A DNA stretch of 64,000 nucleotides from Serratia inhibens (GTDB lineage: Bacteria; Pseudomonadota; Gammaproteobacteria; Enterobacterales; Enterobacteriaceae): the NCBI RefSeq assembly GCF_003591175.1, contig NZ_QYYG01000004.1, positions 186,001-250,000 of the forward strand. Reading direction: 5' to 3'. Shown in pieces: positions 18,932 through 28,873 of the stretch (its first letter is position 1; each line of letters starts with the position of its first letter). A model generated the notes under the pieces. It had not been told where the DNA came from and did no database searches. It saw only the letters and a list, made by a program, of their open reading frames with translations. The translations under genes were made by a program, and so were the position numbers.

Positions 18932-19573
18932 TTATTTCACCACCAGCGTGTCGATAACCCGCTGAACCAGCGCCTGGTGCGCCTCGGGCGTTTTGGCCGG
19001 TGACAGCATTTGCAACGTCACCACCCTTTTATTCAATACCGTCAGCACAAAGGTGGAAATCACCTTTTGCCCATTGACGCTTTGTTCGGTATCCAGCCGA
19101 TGGAACTTCTGCTTACCGACGATGAAATTCTCTTCTTTGGTCGTCTTGATATTCTGATAGCGATCGGCCAGCTCGGTGATGATGCTTTGCGTCAGATCTT
19201 TCAGCATTTTATCGCTGGTATTGAGCTTCATGTCGTCGGGCGGGACCACTTCAGAAGAGACGGTGCTCTGACGTGTCTTGCCGTCGAGGAAACGCTGAAT
19301 GGTGGATTTGCTGTCGTTGATAATGCCGCTGTTCTGGGTCTGATCGCTAAACCCCGCCGGCAGTAAAAAGGTCACGTTGCCCCTTTGCAGCGACACCTTC
19401 AGCCCCACAGGCTCGCTTTCCACCGGCGGTGGCGGTGGCGCAATGGGCTGCGTCACGATCGGCTTGGGGTCCGGCTTAGGTACTGCCGGTTTGGTGTCTT
19501 CCTTGTTGTCACAGGCCGACAGCCCGATCGCCAGAACGGCGACCGCCGTGAGTTTCGCAATGGTCTTCAACAT
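18932..19573 (-). CDS. DcrB-like lipoprotein
   Basis: A 213-residue lipoprotein: a short signal ending in the lipobox IGLSAC, then a Pro/Lys-rich linker (PKPDPKPIVTQPIAPPPPP) and a compact domain (residues about 65-213) similar in layout to DcrB. DcrB is a periplasmic lipoprotein linked in E. coli to phage C1/C6 adsorption and to processing of other lipoproteins. The ATG at 19573 (MLKTIAKL) is chosen because AAGGGAC precedes it and the signal peptide starts there. The long proline linker is not typical of E. coli DcrB, so the symbol is withheld. Confidence 0.7.
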   Translation of the reverse strand: MLKTIAKLTAVAVLAIGLSACDNKEDTKPAVPKPDPKPIVTQPIAPPPPPVESEPVGLKVSLQRGNVTFLLPAGFSDQTQNSGIINDSKSTIQRFLDGKTRQSTVSSEVVPPDDMKLNTSDKMLKDLTQSIITELADRYQNIKTTKEENFIVGKQKFHRLDTEQSVNGQKVISTFVLTVLNKRVVTLQMLSPAKTPEAHQALVQRVIDTLVVK

Positions 19574-19704
19574 CGTCCGTCCCTTTTCTTTCGCGTTGCG
19601 CGTCATTGCGTAAACGTAGCAACTCGCCCCTGCGAATGCCAGATGCGCAGTCTGAAATTAATCATCTGACCTCTCGTAAGGGGCAAATACCGGCGTTTTG
19701 CGAT

Positions 19705-20634
19705 TTACTCCCCCGGGAACAGGAACGGGTTGATGCTGCTGCGGGCAAAACCTTCATCTTCCAGCTTGGCGTCGAGCACCAGCGAGGCCAGATCGTCGGC
19801 TACCGCCTCAACCTGCGGGTCCTTTTCCTGATATAAAATCTTCAGGTAAGTACCGCAGTCGCCACAGCTTTCCGCTTTCACCGCCGCCAGCTCGCTGTCC
19901 AGCGACCAGTAATTCAGATCGCGGGTTTGCTCGCAGTTGCTGCATTTTATCCGCACCACGTGCCACTCGCTTTCGCACAGGTTGCAGTGCAGATAGCGCA
20001 GGCCGCTGACGGTGCCGATATGCACCACGCTGGAGACCGGAATGCTGCCGCACACCGGGCAGAACTGACGGTGTTCGCCATATTCCGCACGCGCCTTGCC
20101 GGGGATCAGGCTTGCCATCTGCGTCCAGTAAAGCGACAGCGCCGCCCAGATGAACGGCGCTTTCTCGCTGCCGATCTTGCCGAACTCGCGGTTGAGCAAG
20201 GCGTCGGCCATCAGCTCCAGCTCATGCGCCGATGCCTTTTCCAGGTTATCCAGCACCGCCAGAATGTGTTCCGGCGCCTGTGGACGCAGCTCGGCGATCA
20301 ACGAGCCCAGCAGCCGGTGCCAATGCTCGCTGCGCGGATAGACGCTCAAATCCAGCGGCGGCTTGCCGCTGGCCGCGCCCTTCAGCAGCGCTTCGGTCAG
20401 ATCCAACTGCAACGGGTTGTCGTGCAGCGCATGGTGCTGCGCCTCGGCCAGTTGGGCGGCGAAGTTCAGGTAGTCGCCCAGCGGGTTGTCCGTCGCCAGC
20501 TTGCGCAGGCGTTCGGCGCGGCGGCTGTAGAGGCTTTTCAAATTGGCGAAAAGTAACGGCGGAATTGTCTCCGCCGTTGTGGACTTCTCGCGCTGTGCCC
20601 CTAACTGCTCTTTAGGAACGATGCGGATGCTCAT
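19705..20634 (-). CDS. fdhE: formate dehydrogenase accessory protein FdhE
   Basis: A 309-residue cytoplasmic protein needed for activity of Fdh-N and Fdh-O. Its C-terminal half has four Cys pairs of rubredoxin type: [20 protein letters not shown] and CGDCGTY. The start overlaps the fdoI stop by one base, so it is the last gene of fdoGHI-fdhE. Confidence 0.95.
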   Translation of the reverse strand: MSIRIVPKEQLGAQREKSTTAETIPPLLFANLKSLYSRRAERLRKLATDNPLGDYLNFAAQLAEAQHHALHDNPLQLDLTEALLKGAASGKPPLDLSVYPRSEHWHRLLGSLIAELRPQAPEHILAVLDNLEKASAHELELMADALLNREFGKIGSEKAPFIWAALSLYWTQMASLIPGKARAEYGEHRQFCPVCGSIPVSSVVHIGTVSGLRYLHCNLCESEWHVVRIKCSNCEQTRDLNYWSLDSELAAVKAESCGDCGTYLKILYQEKDPQVEAVADDLASLVLDAKLEDEGFARSSINPFLFPGE

Positions 20635-21269
20635 CAGGGTTTGTCTTCCTGTCGTTTCTCGCGGACCTCTCGGTACCAGCGTGGATGATGTTTTTTAGCC
20701 CAGGCCGCAGGCACCCAGCCTTCGACCATCGCGGTGATGGTGCCTTTTACCCACAGCGCGGCGTAAATGTGCACCATAATCACGATGATCAGGCCGACCG
20801 CCGCCAGCGAATGCACCAGCAGCGCGATGCGGATCAGCGGTATCGGGAACGACGGCGCAAAGTACGGCCGCCAGATCACCACACCGCTGGCCAACAGCAG
20901 TACCAGGCTGATGATAGCTGCCCAGAATACGCACTTCTGACCGAAATTATAACGCCCGGTGTCGCCCACTTCCTCGTTCATGGCGATTTTGTGGATGTTT
21001 TTGGCCCAGACGATGTCTTCCCGGTTGATCAGATTATGCTTCCAGTAGCGCAGGAACATCAGCAGGAAGGCCGCAAACATGATCACCCCGACAAAGGGGT
21101 GCAGGATGCGCGCCAGCTGTGGCGTACCGAAAATGTTCATCAGCCAGTTGAAGGAGGGGAAAAAGAACCCCAACCCACTGATGGCGGCGAACACGAAACA
21201 GAACGCCACAATCCAGTGGTTAATCCGCTCCGGCGCGCTGTAGCGCTGAATCCGCTTTTCCTTCTTCAT
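20634..21269 (-). CDS. fdoI: formate dehydrogenase-O cytochrome b556 subunit FdoI
   Basis: A 211-residue inner-membrane subunit with four membrane helices that carries two b-type hemes and passes electrons from FdoH to quinone. His residues sit in the expected helices ([51 protein letters not shown]). It overlaps fdoH by 4 bp. Assigned to the aerobic Fdh-O set from the adjacency of fdhE/fdhD and the close match of FdoG. Confidence 0.93.
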   Translation of the reverse strand: MKKEKRIQRYSAPERINHWIVAFCFVFAAISGLGFFFPSFNWLMNIFGTPQLARILHPFVGVIMFAAFLLMFLRYWKHNLINREDIVWAKNIHKIAMNEEVGDTGRYNFGQKCVFWAAIISLVLLLASGVVIWRPYFAPSFPIPLIRIALLVHSLAAVGLIIVIMVHIYAALWVKGTITAMVEGWVPAAWAKKHHPRWYREVREKRQEDKP

Positions 21270-22165
21270 TTGCGCGTCTCCTCATCGTGCAGCTCGTCGT
21301 CGTCTTCCTCTTCGACGCGGTTTGGCCCGACGCCGACATAGTGGAACACGCTGGCTGCAAAGGTGGCGGCAAAGCCGATGGCCGCCAGGGGTTTCCACAC
21401 GCCCTTCCAGAACGTGATCGCCGGGCTGATGGTCGGATTATCCGGCAAACCGTGATACAGCTGCGGTTTGTCGGCGTGGTGCAGCACGTACATCACATGG
21501 GTGCCGCCCACACCCGCCGGATCGTACAGACCGGCGTTCTGATAACCGCGGGTGTTCAGCTCGCCGACACGCTCGGCCGCAATCTGCTTCATCGCGTCCT
21601 TGGTGCCGAAGTGGATGGCGCCGGTCGGGCAGGTCTTCACGCAAGCCGGTTCCTGGCCGACATCAACGCGGTCGACGCACAGGGTGCATTTGTACACCCG
21701 GTTGTCGTCCTTGTTCATGCGCGGCACGTCGAACGGGCAGCCGGCGATGCAGTAACCACAGCCGATGCAGTGCTCGGACTGGAAGTCGACGATACCGTTG
21801 GCGTACTGAATGATTGCGCCTTCCGACGGGCAGGCCTTCAGGCAGCCCGGGTCGGCACAGTGCATGCAGCCATCCTTGCGGATCAACCATTCCAGCTTGC
21901 CGTTTTCCTCCACTTCGGAGAAGCGCATCACCGTCCAGGATTTGGCGGTCAGGTCGGCAGGGTTATCGTACACCCCGACGTTGCTGCCGATTTCATCGCG
22001 GATGTCGTTCCATTCGGAACAAGCCACCTGACAGGCCTTGCAGCCGATACAGGTGGTGACATCGATAAGTTTGGCCACTTCTTCCTGATGGTCACGGGCG
22101 CGCGGGGCCGGCGTGAAACCATTGGTGGCGGATTTACGAATGATGTCCTGAGATTGCATTGCCAT
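21266..22165 (-). CDS. fdoH: formate dehydrogenase-O iron-sulfur subunit FdoH
   Basis: A 299-residue subunit with four ferredoxin-type [4Fe-4S] motifs in order: [35 protein letters not shown] and [21 protein letters not shown] single C-terminal membrane helix ([20 protein letters not shown]) anchors it on the periplasmic face next to FdoI. It carries electrons from the Mo site in FdoG. It starts 12 bp after the fdoG stop. Confidence 0.96.
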   Translation of the reverse strand: MAMQSQDIIRKSATNGFTPAPRARDHQEEVAKLIDVTTCIGCKACQVACSEWNDIRDEIGSNVGVYDNPADLTAKSWTVMRFSEVEENGKLEWLIRKDGCMHCADPGCLKACPSEGAIIQYANGIVDFQSEHCIGCGYCIAGCPFDVPRMNKDDNRVYKCTLCVDRVDVGQEPACVKTCPTGAIHFGTKDAMKQIAAERVGELNTRGYQNAGLYDPAGVGGTHVMYVLHHADKPQLYHGLPDNPTISPAITFWKGVWKPLAAIGFAATFAASVFHYVGVGPNRVEEEDDDELHDEETRK

Positions 22166-22177
22166 AATTCGTCTCCG

Positions 22178-25100
22178 TTACACCTTTTCCACGTTAACCA
22201 GGAACGCCTTGAACTCCGGCGTTTGCGTGTTGGCATCGCCGACAAACGGCGTCAGCGTGTTGGCGATAAAGCCTTTCTTCGCCACCCCTTCGTAACCCCA
22301 GTGGATCGGGATGCCGATGGTGTCGACGTCCTGGCCGTTCACCTGCAATGTGCGGATACGCTTGGTCACCACCGCCTTGGCCTTGATATAGCCGCGGTTG
22401 GAGCTGACTTTCACCGTATCGCCGTGCTTGATGCCTTTTTTCTCCGCCAGCTTCTCGCCGATCTCCACAAACTGCTCCGGCTGCGCGATGGCATTGAGCT
22501 CCGCGTGCTTGGTCCAATAGTGGAAGTGCTCGGTCAGACGATAGGTGGTGCCGACATACGGGAACTTGTCGGATTTGCCCATCGCCGCCAGATCGTCCTT
22601 GAACACGCGCGCCGCCGGGTTGGAGACCACGTTCGGGTGCAGCGGGTTGGTGCCGAGCGGCGTTTCGAACGGCTCGTAGTGCTCAGGGAACGGCCCTTCC
22701 GCCATTTTGTCGGTGGCGAACAAGCGGCCCATGCCTTCCGGCTGCATGATAAACGGCCCGACGTCGCTGCCCGGTGCGGCGGCGCTGTAGTCCGGGATAT
22801 CCACCCCGCCCCACTTGGCGCCGTCCCACTCCAGCAACTGACGTTTCGGATCCCAGGGTTTACCCTGCGGGTCGGCCGAAGCGCGGTTATACAAAATGCG
22901 GCGGTTGAGCGGCCAGGCCCAGGCCCAACCCAGCGTGTTGCCGAGACCGGACGGATCGGCGTTATCGCGCCGCGCCATCTGGTTGCCGGCCGGCGTCCAG
23001 CTGCCGGCGAAAATCCAACAGCCGCTGGCGGTGGTGCCGTCGTCGCGCAGGTGAGCGAAGGTGCTGAGCTGTTCGCCCTTTTTCGCCAGCACTTTGCCGT
23101 CGGCGTCGAGAATGTCCGCCAGCGCCTTGCCGTTGCTTTCCATCGCCACTTCTTCCGAAGCCGGGTTTTCCGGCGTCAGGTAATCCCAGGTCATGTTCAG
23201 CACCTGTTCAGGCACCGCACCGCCTTCACGCGCGTACATCTCACGCAGGCGGATGAAAATGCCCGCTAGGATTTCCCCGTCGTTCATCGCCTCACCCGGT
23301 GCGTCCGCGCCTTTCCAATGCCACTGCAGCCAGCGGCCGGAGTTGACGATCGAGCCGTTTTCTTCGGCAAAGCAGCTGGACGGCAGGCGGAACACCTCGG
23401 TCTGAATCTTCGACGGATCGACGTCGTTGAACTCACCGTGGTTCTGCCAGAAGTTGGACGTTTCGGTGTTGAGCGGATCTATGGTCACCAGGAACTTCAG
23501 CTTCGACAGCGAGGCCACGACCTTGTTTTTGTTCGGGAACGACGCGACCGGGTTAAAGCCCTGGCAGAAATAGCCGTTGACCTTCCCTTGCGACATCATC
23601 TCGAAGTACTGCAGTACGTCGTAGCCTTTGTCCCACTTCGGCAACCAGTCAAAACCCCAGCCGTTGTCTTTCTGCGCCTTGTCGCCGTAGAAGCTCTTCA
23701 TCATGCTGACGAAGAATTTCGGGTAGTTGCTCCAGTAGTTCACCTGGCCCGGCAGCAGCGCCTTCGGCGTGTTGGCCTTCAGGTAGGTGTCGATATCCGG
23801 CTGTTTATCCGAAGGTAGCGTCATATAGCCCGGCAGGCTCTGCGACAGCAGGCCCAGATCGGTCAGGCCCTGGATATTGGAGTGGCCGCGCAGCGCGTTG
23901 ACGCCGCCGCCCGCCATGCCCATGTTGCCGAGCAGCAGCTGGATCATCGCCATGGTGCGGATGTTCTGCGCGCCGACCGAGTGTTGGGTCCAACCCAGAG
24001 CGTACAGGAACGACGCGGTTTTATCCGCCACGCAGGTTTCGGCGATGTATTCGCAGACCTTGATGAAATCCTCGGTCGGCGTGCCGCAGATATTGTTCAC
24101 CACCTCCGGCGTATAGCGGCTGACGTGCTGTTTGAGCATGTTCCACACGCAACGCGGATCCTGCAGCGTCAGATCACGCTTGGCGAAGCCGTTTTCATCG
24201 AGTTGATAATTCCAGGTGGTTTTGTCGTATTTGCGATTTTCGGCGTCGTAGCCGCTGAACAGACCGTCTTCGAAGGTAAAGTCTTCCCGCACCAGCAGGC
24301 TGGCGTTGGTGTAGGCCTCGACGTATTCGCGGTTGATTTTGTTGTTGGTGATCAGGTACAGCAACACGCCCGACAGGAAGGCGATGTCGGTCCCGGGACG
24401 GATCGGCGTGTAGAAATCCGCCACCGATGCGGTACGGGTAAAGCGCGGATCGATCACGATCAGCTTGGCTTTATTGTGAATTTTGGCTTCCATCGCCCAG
24501 CGGAACCCCACCGGATGCGCTTCTGCCGCATTACCGCCCATGACGATAATCAAATTCGCGTTCTTGATATCAACCCAGTGGTTGGTCATCGCACCGCGAC
24601 CAAATGTTGGAGCAAGACTTGCTACCGTTGGTCCGTGTCAGACACGCGCCTGGTTATCTACGGCAAGCATGCCGAGAGCGCGACTAAATTTTTGGGTTAA
24701 ATATCCGGTTTCGTTACTGGAAGCGGAGGCACACAGCATGCCGGTGCTCAGCCAGCGGTTGACGGTAACGCCCTGTTCGTTGGTTTTTACGAAGTTGGCG
24801 TCGCGATCTTCCTTCATCAGTTTGGCGATGCGGGTAAAGGCATCGTCCCAGGTAATGCGCTGCCATTTATCTGAACCTGGCGCACGATACTCCGGGAACT
24901 GGAGACGGCTTGCACTGTGGATGAAGTCGACCAGCCCCGCGCCTTTCGGGCAAAGCGCGCCGCGGTTTACCGGGTGATCCGGGTCCCCTTCAATGTGGAA
25001 TATGCTTTCTTTGGCGTTTTTGGCGCCATCACCAAGGCTGTACATCAACAGCCCACAGCCGACGGAACAATACGTACAGGTATTACGGGTTTCACGGGCG

Positions 25101-25225
25101 CGCAGCAGTTTGTACTGCCGGGTCTCCGCTAACGCCACTTCCGGGGCAAAGCCCAGTGCGGCTACCGTCGTTCCTGCCATACCGCCAGCGCAGATCTTAA
25201 AGAACTGCCTTCTGCTGACCTGCAT
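22178..25225 (-). CDS. fdoG: formate dehydrogenase-O catalytic subunit FdoG, selenoprotein
   Basis: A 1015-residue molybdopterin oxidoreductase read through an in-frame TGA at 24640-24638, codon 196, which is the selenocysteine position in E. coli FdoG. The flanks match the family (NQARV before, HGPTVASLAPTFGRG after). The N-terminus is a Tat signal (SRRQFFKICAGGMAGTTVAA), and the [4Fe-4S] Cys set begins at TCTYCSVGCGLLMYS. It oxidises formate to CO2 in the periplasm and feeds electrons to FdoH/FdoI. Gene callers that treat TGA as stop will split it into 24638-25225 and about 22178-24589. selA and selB lie about 4-10 kb away. Confidence 0.97.
24598..24640 (-). promoter_or_regulatory. bacterial SECIS element in fdoG
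   Basis: Directly after the TGA (24640-24638), GACCAA (24633-24628) pairs with TTGGTC (24603-24598), and AGCAA pairs with TTGCT around an apical GTC loop. The layout, UGA at the stem base and a G-U in the apical loop, is that of bSECIS hairpins recognised by SelB. Confidence 0.85.
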
Positions 25226-25369
25226 GGGGATCTCCTTTCACTCTCGATTGTCACATTGTTTCAAATGGCGCTTTCCCCCTCGAAGCGGGAAGCGCTAAAA
25301 TTGATCTTGTTTTTACGCGGCAATATTACCACAGCGTATATGTGGTTGTTACAAACAGGTGCCAGTTAA

Positions 25370-26197
25370 GTGAACACTATAAACCCAGAGCAGCACATAA
25401 ATGAGACCCCGCTCACAGGGGTGACCCAGGCCCGGGTTTATCAGCGCGGGCAACTCGCCACCGCACAACCGGACTGGCTGGCGGAAGAAGTGCCGGTCGC
25501 CCTGGTCTATAACGGCATCTCTCACGTAGTGATGATGTGCACGCCAAAAGATCTGGAGGCATTCGCCCTCGGCTTTTCGCTGTCCGAAGGCATTATCGAG
25601 TCACCGCGCGATATCTACAGTATAGAGATTAACCAAACCTGTAACGGGCTGGAGGTGCAAATAGAGCTCTCCAGCCGCCGATTTGCCGGTTTGAAGGAGC
25701 GCCGCCGCGCCATGGCGGGCCGTACCGGCTGCGGCGTGTGCGGCATCGAACAGTTGGCGGACATCTTCCGCCCGTTGCCTGCGCTGCCGTTCACCCAACG
25801 CTTTTCTCTCGCCAACCTCGATCATGCGCTGGGGCAGCTCAAGCAGGTGCAGAGCGTCGGGCAGCTCACCGGCTGCACCCACGCCGCCAGCTGGATTTCG
25901 CCGCAAGGTGAACTGCTGGGTGGCTGCGAAGACGTCGGCCGCCACGTAGCGCTCGACAAGCTGCTCGGCGTGCGCGCCAAGCAAGATTGGCAACAGGGCG
26001 CGATCCTGGTCTCCAGCCGCGCCAGCTATGAAATGGTGCAAAAATCCGCGATGTGCGGCGTCGAGATCCTGTTCGTGGTTTCTGCGGCCACCTCGTTGGC
26101 GGTGGAAATCGCCGAGCGCAGCAACCTGACGCTGGTCGGCTTCAGCAAACCCGGCCGCGCTACGGTGTTTACTCACCCGCAGCGCATTGTGGATTGA
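25370..26197 (+). CDS. fdhD: formate dehydrogenase sulfurtransferase FdhD
   Basis: A 275-residue protein that moves sulfur from IscS to the molybdenum cofactor of formate dehydrogenases. The reactive Cys pair is in [14 protein letters not shown]. Other matches are [49 protein letters not shown] and [20 protein letters not shown]. The start is a GTG with a weak upstream AGGTG. It is divergent from fdoG, sharing the 144-bp region 25226-25369. Confidence 0.95.
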   Translation: MNTINPEQHINETPLTGVTQARVYQRGQLATAQPDWLAEEVPVALVYNGISHVVMMCTPKDLEAFALGFSLSEGIIESPRDIYSIEINQTCNGLEVQIELSSRRFAGLKERRRAMAGRTGCGVCGIEQLADIFRPLPALPFTQRFSLANLDHALGQLKQVQSVGQLTGCTHAASWISPQGELLGGCEDVGRHVALDKLLGVRAKQDWQQGAILVSSRASYEMVQKSAMCGVEILFVVSAATSLAVEIAERSNLTLVGFSKPGRATVFTHPQRIVD

Positions 26198-26219
26198 TTT
26201 AATCCCTTACACTAAGTAG

Positions 26220-26238
26220 GGCATTGATAATCATTTTC
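26220..26238. promoter_or_regulatory. Fur-box-like site upstream of sodA
   Basis: GGCATTGATAATCATTTTC matches the 19-bp Fur consensus at about 15 positions, with the right-hand GATAATCATTTTC nearly complete. Fur repression of sodA is established in E. coli. The site lies 87 bp upstream of the sodA start. Confidence 0.65.
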
Positions 26239-26324
26239 AAGATCATTTAATTAACTATAATGATCCGACTGCTTACGCGGTGCTAGCACCTTGCGCCGCC
26301 CATACACCACTGGAGATGATGATT

Positions 26325-26945
26325 ATGAGTTATTCACTGCCATCCCTGCCGTACGCCTACGACGCACTGGAACCGCATTTCGACAAGCAGACGATGGAAA
26401 TCCATCACACCAAACACCACCAGACTTACGTCAACAACGCGAACACCGTGCTGGAAGCGTACCCTGAGCTGGCTTCGCTGAGCGTTGAAGCGCTGATCCA
26501 GGATCTGGATAAAGTGCCTGCCGACAAGCGCACTTTCATGCGTAACAACGCCGGCGGCCACGCTAACCACAGCCTGTTCTGGAAAGGCCTGAAAATCGGC
26601 ACCACGCTGGGTGGCGATCTGAAAGCCGCTATCGAGCGCGATTTCGGCAGCGTTGAGAAATTCCAGGAAGAGTTCGAGAAAGCCGCAGCGACCCGCTTCG
26701 GTTCAGGTTGGGCCTGGCTGGTGCTGAAAGGCGACAAACTGGCCGTGGTGTCTACCGCTAACCAGGACAGCCCGCTGATGGGCGAAGCCGTTGCCGGCGC
26801 TTCAGGCTTCCCAATCATTGGCCTGGACGTGTGGGAACACGCTTACTACCTGAAATATCAGAACAAACGCCCAGACTACATCAAGGCATTCTGGAACGTG
26901 GTTAACTGGGACGAAGCGGCAGCACGCTTCGCTGCGAAGAAGTAA
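26325..26945 (+). CDS. sodA: manganese superoxide dismutase SodA
   Basis: A 206-residue Mn/Fe superoxide dismutase, cytoplasmic, close to E. coli SodA. Metal ligands: H27 (in [12 protein letters not shown]), the His of [13 protein letters not shown], and the Asp and His of [11 protein letters not shown]. The Gly pair before HANHS is the Mn-type pattern. The ATG at 26325 follows GGAG at 26312; an open frame above to 26280 has no matching residues. A Fur-like site lies upstream and a terminator downstream. Confidence 0.98.
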   Translation: MSYSLPSLPYAYDALEPHFDKQTMEIHHTKHHQTYVNNANTVLEAYPELASLSVEALIQDLDKVPADKRTFMRNNAGGHANHSLFWKGLKIGTTLGGDLKAAIERDFGSVEKFQEEFEKAAATRFGSGWAWLVLKGDKLAVVSTANQDSPLMGEAVAGASGFPIIGLDVWEHAYYLKYQNKRPDYIKAFWNVVNWDEAAARFAAKK

Positions 26946-26965
26946 TTCGCCCCCAGCATTGATGA

Positions 26966-26991
26966 TGCCCGCGTGAAGCGGGCATTTTTTT
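26966..26991 (+). terminator. sodA terminator
   Basis: TGCCCGC (26966-26972), loop GTGAA, GCGGGCA (26978-26984), then seven T. A strong factor-independent terminator. Confidence 0.9.
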
Positions 26992-27004
26992 GCCCAAAAT
27001 CCGC

Positions 27005-27031
27005 TAAAGTTTGACCGCCCTTTGCCGATGG
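27005..27031 (+). promoter_or_regulatory. sigma-28 (FliA) type promoter
   Basis: TAAAGTTT (27005-27012), an 11-base spacer, and GCCGATGG (27024-27031) fit the flagellar class 3 consensus TAAAGTTT-N11-GCCGATAA, with a perfect -35 and 6 of 8 in the -10. It points at the chemoreceptor remnant that starts at 27070. Confidence 0.8.
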
Positions 27032-27069
27032 TTTGTTCGATCGACGTTCGCCCGCAAAGAAAAAATAAT

Positions 27070-27241
27070 ATGGCGGCATTGCAAACATTGGCAGGAAAGT
27101 TCGTTCATCTCACCGTGGGTAAAAAGCTCGGTCTCGGGTTTGGCCTGATGCTGCTGCTGACGGCGATCATCGCCGGCACCAAAGGTTCCGGCGGTTAAAG
27201 CGGCTGCCGCAACAGCGCAAGACAGCTGGACCACTTTCTGA
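27070..27241 (+). pseudogene. collapsed methyl-accepting chemotaxis protein gene
   Basis: The ATG at 27070 opens a 42-codon frame whose residues about 15-36 (TVGKKLGLGFGLMLLLTAII) look like the start of a chemoreceptor, with its first membrane helix. It stops at 27198. In the +1 frame, 27179-27241 reads PKVPAVKAAAATAQDSWTTF and then stop, which resembles the flexible chemoreceptor tail that ends in a NWETF-like CheR-docking pentapeptide. The two ends are fused near 27172-27181, so an internal deletion of an MCP gene (normally about 1.6 kb) with frameshift explains the locus. The sigma-28 promoter above supports this origin. The 42-residue frame might still be translated. Confidence 0.7.
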
Positions 27242-27249
27242 TACTTCCC

Positions 27250-27273
27250 CCCGCCCGGTTATTTTCGGGCGGG
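27250..27273 (+). terminator. hairpin after the chemoreceptor remnant
   Basis: CCCGCCCG (27250-27257), an 8-base T-rich loop, CGGGCGGG (27266-27273). It lies 9 bp after the remnant's stop and is probably its old terminator, though only ATATTCTGTT follows. Confidence 0.6.
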
Positions 27274-27338
27274 ATATTCTGTTCCCGCCGATCAACTCAG
27301 GCTATGCTGAACCTCTGACGCAAAGAACGGAGGCGCAT

Positions 27339-28010
27339 ATGCATCACCCAGAGGTTTACATCGGCACCATCCAGCCTTATGAAGGCGGGCGGCCGAGCGG
27401 CATCGCCAAACGCCAGGTGGACGGCGCCATCAAGCTGACCCCGCTCGGCCTGGAAGGCGACGAGCAGGCGGAAAAAAGCTATCACGGCGGGCCGGACCGC
27501 GCACTGTGCCACTATCCGCGCGAACATTACGCTCACTGGCGCGAACAGTTTCCCGCGCAAGCGGAACAGTTCAGCGCGCCGGCCTTCGGCGAGAATATTT
27601 CCACTCTGGGGCTGACCGAGCACAACGTGTTTATGGGCGATATCTTCCGCTGGGGCGAAGCCTTGATTCAGGTCACCCAGCCGCGCTCTCCCTGCTTCAA
27701 GCTCAATTACCACTTCGAGATCGACGACATCTCGGTGCTGATGCAGCAGAGCGGCCGCTGCGGCTGGCTGTACCGGGTGGTGTCCGTCGGCGCCGTCAGC
27801 GGCGATCGTCCACTGGAGCTGGTGACACGCAACAGCGACATCTCTGTGGCCGAAGCCATCGGCATCGCCTGGCATATGCCGTTCGATGAAGAACAGTATC
27901 GCCGTCTGCTGGCGGTCGCCGGGCTGTCCGCAAGCTGGAGCAAAACCATGCTGACGCGCATCACTACCGGCCGTATCGAAAACCTTAACCGCCGTCTGTT
28001 GGGGCGTTGA
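27339..28010 (+). CDS. yiiM: MOSC-domain protein YiiM
   Basis: A 223-residue MOSC (molybdenum cofactor sulfurase C-terminal) protein. YiiM in E. coli, together with YcbX, detoxifies N-hydroxylated bases such as 6-N-hydroxylaminopurine using molybdenum cofactor. The reactive Cys lies in QPRSPCFKLNYHF, and LGLEGDEQAEKSYHGGPDRA is the MOSC signature. GGAGG precedes the ATG. It stands alone between the chemoreceptor remnant and a methyltransferase gene. Confidence 0.92.
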   Translation: MHHPEVYIGTIQPYEGGRPSGIAKRQVDGAIKLTPLGLEGDEQAEKSYHGGPDRALCHYPREHYAHWREQFPAQAEQFSAPAFGENISTLGLTEHNVFMGDIFRWGEALIQVTQPRSPCFKLNYHFEIDDISVLMQQSGRCGWLYRVVSVGAVSGDRPLELVTRNSDISVAEAIGIAWHMPFDEEQYRRLLAVAGLSASWSKTMLTRITTGRIENLNRRLLGR

Positions 28011-28062
28011 AACAGACCCAGGCATACTGTTGTACAACCTCTTTCAGGCAGGAGCAGAAGCT

Positions 28063-28842
28063 ATGACCACCCCATCTCGTTCGATCCACCACACCGCAGC
28101 CGTTGGTTATCAGGCCAATGCCGACCGTTACGTGAAAGGGCGACCGGATTATCCGCCGGAGATCGCCACCTGGCTGCATGAGGTTATCGGCCTGCACGCC
28201 GGCATGACGGTTGTCGACCTCGGCGCAGGTACCGGCAAATTCACCCCGCGCCTGCTGGAAACCGGAGCGCAGGTGATCGCCGTCGAACCGATAGCGCAGA
28301 TGCTGGAGAAACTCTCGGCCGCACTGCCGCAGGTGAAAACGCTGGCGGCCACCGCCGAGTCGATCCCGTTGCCGGACGAATCGGTCGACGCCGTGGTCTG
28401 CGCGCAGTCCTTCCACTGGTTCGCCACGCCGCAGGCGCTGGCTGAAATTCAGCGCATCCTCAAGCCCGGCGGCAAACTGGGTCTGGTGTGGAACATGCGC
28501 GATGCGCGGGTGAGTTGGGTACGCAAGCTGAATCAGATCGTGGATCGACACGAAGGCGACGCGCCGCGTTTCTACACCGGCGATTGGCGCAAACTTTTTC
28601 CGGTCAAGGGATTAGAACCTCTGCAGGAACAGGTGTTTATGTTCGGCCATCAGGGCGCAGCAGAAGACGTGATTTACAACAGGGTGCGCTCCACCAGCTT
28701 TATCGCCGCTTTGCCGGCGCAACAGCAGGAACAGGTGATCGATCAGATTCGCCAGTTGGTGGCGGAGGAAGGGGAATTGCAGGGCAAGGAAACAGTGACC
28801 GTGCCCTATCAAACCAAGGCGTATTTCACGACCAAGCGATGA
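28063..28842 (+). CDS. class I SAM-dependent methyltransferase
   Basis: A 259-residue Rossmann-fold methyltransferase. Motif I is VVDLGAGTGKFTPRL (residues about 49-63), the acidic residue ending beta-2 is in VIAVEPIAQML, and AVVCAQSFHWFATPQAL forms the motif IV/post-I region, followed by LKPGGKLGLVWNMR. This fits the Methyltransf_11/UbiE-like group. The ATG at 28063 follows CAGGAG; the upstream frame to 28030 is not conserved in character. Substrate unknown. Confidence 0.8.
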   Translation: MTTPSRSIHHTAAVGYQANADRYVKGRPDYPPEIATWLHEVIGLHAGMTVVDLGAGTGKFTPRLLETGAQVIAVEPIAQMLEKLSAALPQVKTLAATAESIPLPDESVDAVVCAQSFHWFATPQALAEIQRILKPGGKLGLVWNMRDARVSWVRKLNQIVDRHEGDAPRFYTGDWRKLFPVKGLEPLQEQVFMFGHQGAAEDVIYNRVRSTSFIAALPAQQQEQVIDQIRQLVAEEGELQGKETVTVPYQTKAYFTTKR

Positions 28843-28847
28843 AAACC

Positions 28848-28867
28848 GGGCGCCAAAGATGGCGCCC
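28848..28867. terminator. bidirectional hairpin between methyltransferase and yibL
   Basis: GGGCGCCA (28848-28855), loop AAGA, TGGCGCCC (28860-28867), extended by flanking GC pairs. It sits between two convergent stops (28842 and 28874). There is no T run on the plus side, and the minus side ends in GGTTTTC. Confidence 0.65.
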
Positions 28868-28873
28868 CGGCGA

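Noticed and set aside
21287-23269. A 660-codon open frame antisense to fdoH and fdoG
   Set aside because: It lies opposite well-conserved genes in GC-rich DNA, has no recognisable motifs and a low-complexity His/Arg/Val composition typical of reverse-strand reading.
24638-24640. Stop codon or frameshift inactivating fdoG
   Set aside because: The TGA is in frame, at the known Sec position, with a SECIS stem after it and full homology on both sides.
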